64,000 nucleotides of DNA from Granulicella sp. L46 (GTDB lineage: Bacteria; Acidobacteriota; Terriglobia; Terriglobales; Acidobacteriaceae): NCBI RefSeq assembly GCF_009765785.1, contig NZ_LMUT01000025.1, positions 406,890 through 470,889 on the forward strand, given 5' to 3'. Positions 63,804 to 64,000 of the stretch are shown here, piece by piece (position 1 is the stretch's first letter; the number at the start of each line of letters is the position of its first letter). The position numbers and the translations under genes are program-made. The notes under the pieces are model-generated. The model worked only from the letters and a program-made list of their open reading frames with translations. It made no database searches and had not been told where the DNA came from.

Positions 63804-64000
63804 CTACTGATCTTGTGCGTGTCGTGCGGCTTCCTCAATCAGTGCCGCCACTTCTTTTGGACGCGACTTGTAGATCGAGTGGCTGGCACCCTGGACTTCA
63901 ATCACATGGCTCTTGGCGCGTGCGGCGTACCAGCGTTCGAGATCAGGGTTGATGGTTCTGTCCTTTGTCGCTACGGCCACCCAGCTTGGCTTAGTCCTCC
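63804..64000 (-). CDS. Alpha/beta hydrolase, C-terminal end (5' part outside window)
   Basis: About 65 residues ending at the TAG at 63804-63806. The peptide VAVATKDRTINPDLERWYAA, then SHVIEVQGASHSIYKSRPKEVAALIEEAAR, matches the C-terminus of alpha/beta hydrolases, with the catalytic Asp in ATKDRTI and the His in GASHSIY. It is oriented with mdcG and may belong to the same operon. The rest of the gene, with the nucleophile, is beyond 64000. Confidence 0.75.
   Translation of the reverse strand, partial: RTKPSWVAVATKDRTINPDLERWYAARAKSHVIEVQGASHSIYKSRPKEVAALIEEAARHAQDQ

Noticed and set aside
1-64000. tRNA, rRNA, CRISPR arrays, transposases, integrases, phage genes
   Set aside because: Intergenic regions were read for these. 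No cloverleaf-like ends, regularly spaced repeats or recombinase motifs were seen.

Overview
The window looks like the chromosome of a plant-polysaccharide-degrading Acidobacteriota, most likely of the Acidobacteriaceae (Terriglobus/Granulicella/Edaphobacter type). The reasons are two Oar-like TonB-dependent receptors of more than 1,100 residues with an N-terminal carboxypeptidase-regulatory-like domain, a dense set of secreted glycoside hydrolases, Tat-exported multicopper oxidases, an imuA-imuB-dnaE2 mutasome cassette and short dispersed intergenic repeats. The lineage is inferred from gene content. No rRNA, tRNA, CRISPR array, transposase or integrase was seen.

Layout. 1-3905 (minus): imuA, imuB and the first part of dnaE2, tightly overlapping (SOS mutagenesis). 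4500-10044: small accessory genes: a LysR regulator divergent from a cyclotransferase-like/dienelactone-hydrolase pair, an EamA exporter, a GNAT acetyltransferase, and a three-gene minus-strand set (DHFR-like reductase, SRPBCC protein, ArsR regulator). 10303-13550: an ECF sigma/anti-sigma pair divergent from a Tat-exported metallophosphoesterase and a di-haem cytochrome. 13990-39787: a 26-kb pentose-polymer utilisation region. It holds two paralogous FadR-type regulators, GH51 arabinofuranosidase, a TonB receptor, a GH120-like beta-helix xylosidase, cupin and monooxygenase-like proteins, a secreted SMP-30 lactonase, a secreted PQQ dehydrogenase with a built-in cytochrome, a multicopper oxidase, a LctP-type permease, a glycerate kinase, GH3 xylosidase, alpha-ketoglutarate-semialdehyde dehydrogenase, a FAH-family dehydratase and an MFS permease. 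39897-40778: three small genes including a DksA-like protein with an altered zinc finger. 41541-53148: a second TonB receptor, YceI, a GH63-like glucosidase, a secreted phosphoesterase and a second multicopper oxidase. 53594-56535: an NTF2-like protein, a TetR regulator and an MFS exporter. 56716-62084: GH1 glucosidase, a decayed alginate-lyase-like gene and a GH10 xylanase with three carbohydrate-binding modules. 62128-64000: mdcH, mdcG and the end of an alpha/beta hydrolase.

The main result is in the pentose region. Three promoters, for GH51, for the LctP permease and for GH3, share one architecture: a -35 hexamer, then a FadR-type operator TGGTnnnRCCA starting exactly two bases later, followed by CCATAT, with an 18-base spacer. 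The third operator lies between two overlapping divergent promoters that serve GH3 on one side and the dehydrogenase/dehydratase/MFS operon on the other. Together the genes suggest a co-regulated route: xylan/arabinan is cut outside and in the periplasm, the freed sugar is oxidised to lactone and aldonate in the periplasm, and the acid is taken up and converted through a 2-keto-3-deoxy-pentonate to alpha-ketoglutarate (Weimberg-type pathway). The aldonate dehydratase that this route needs is not in the window.

Other noteworthy items are a symmetric candidate sigma-factor promoter pair at 11703-11762, a family of palindromic intergenic repeats, and a perfect 22-bp palindrome at 4215-4236.
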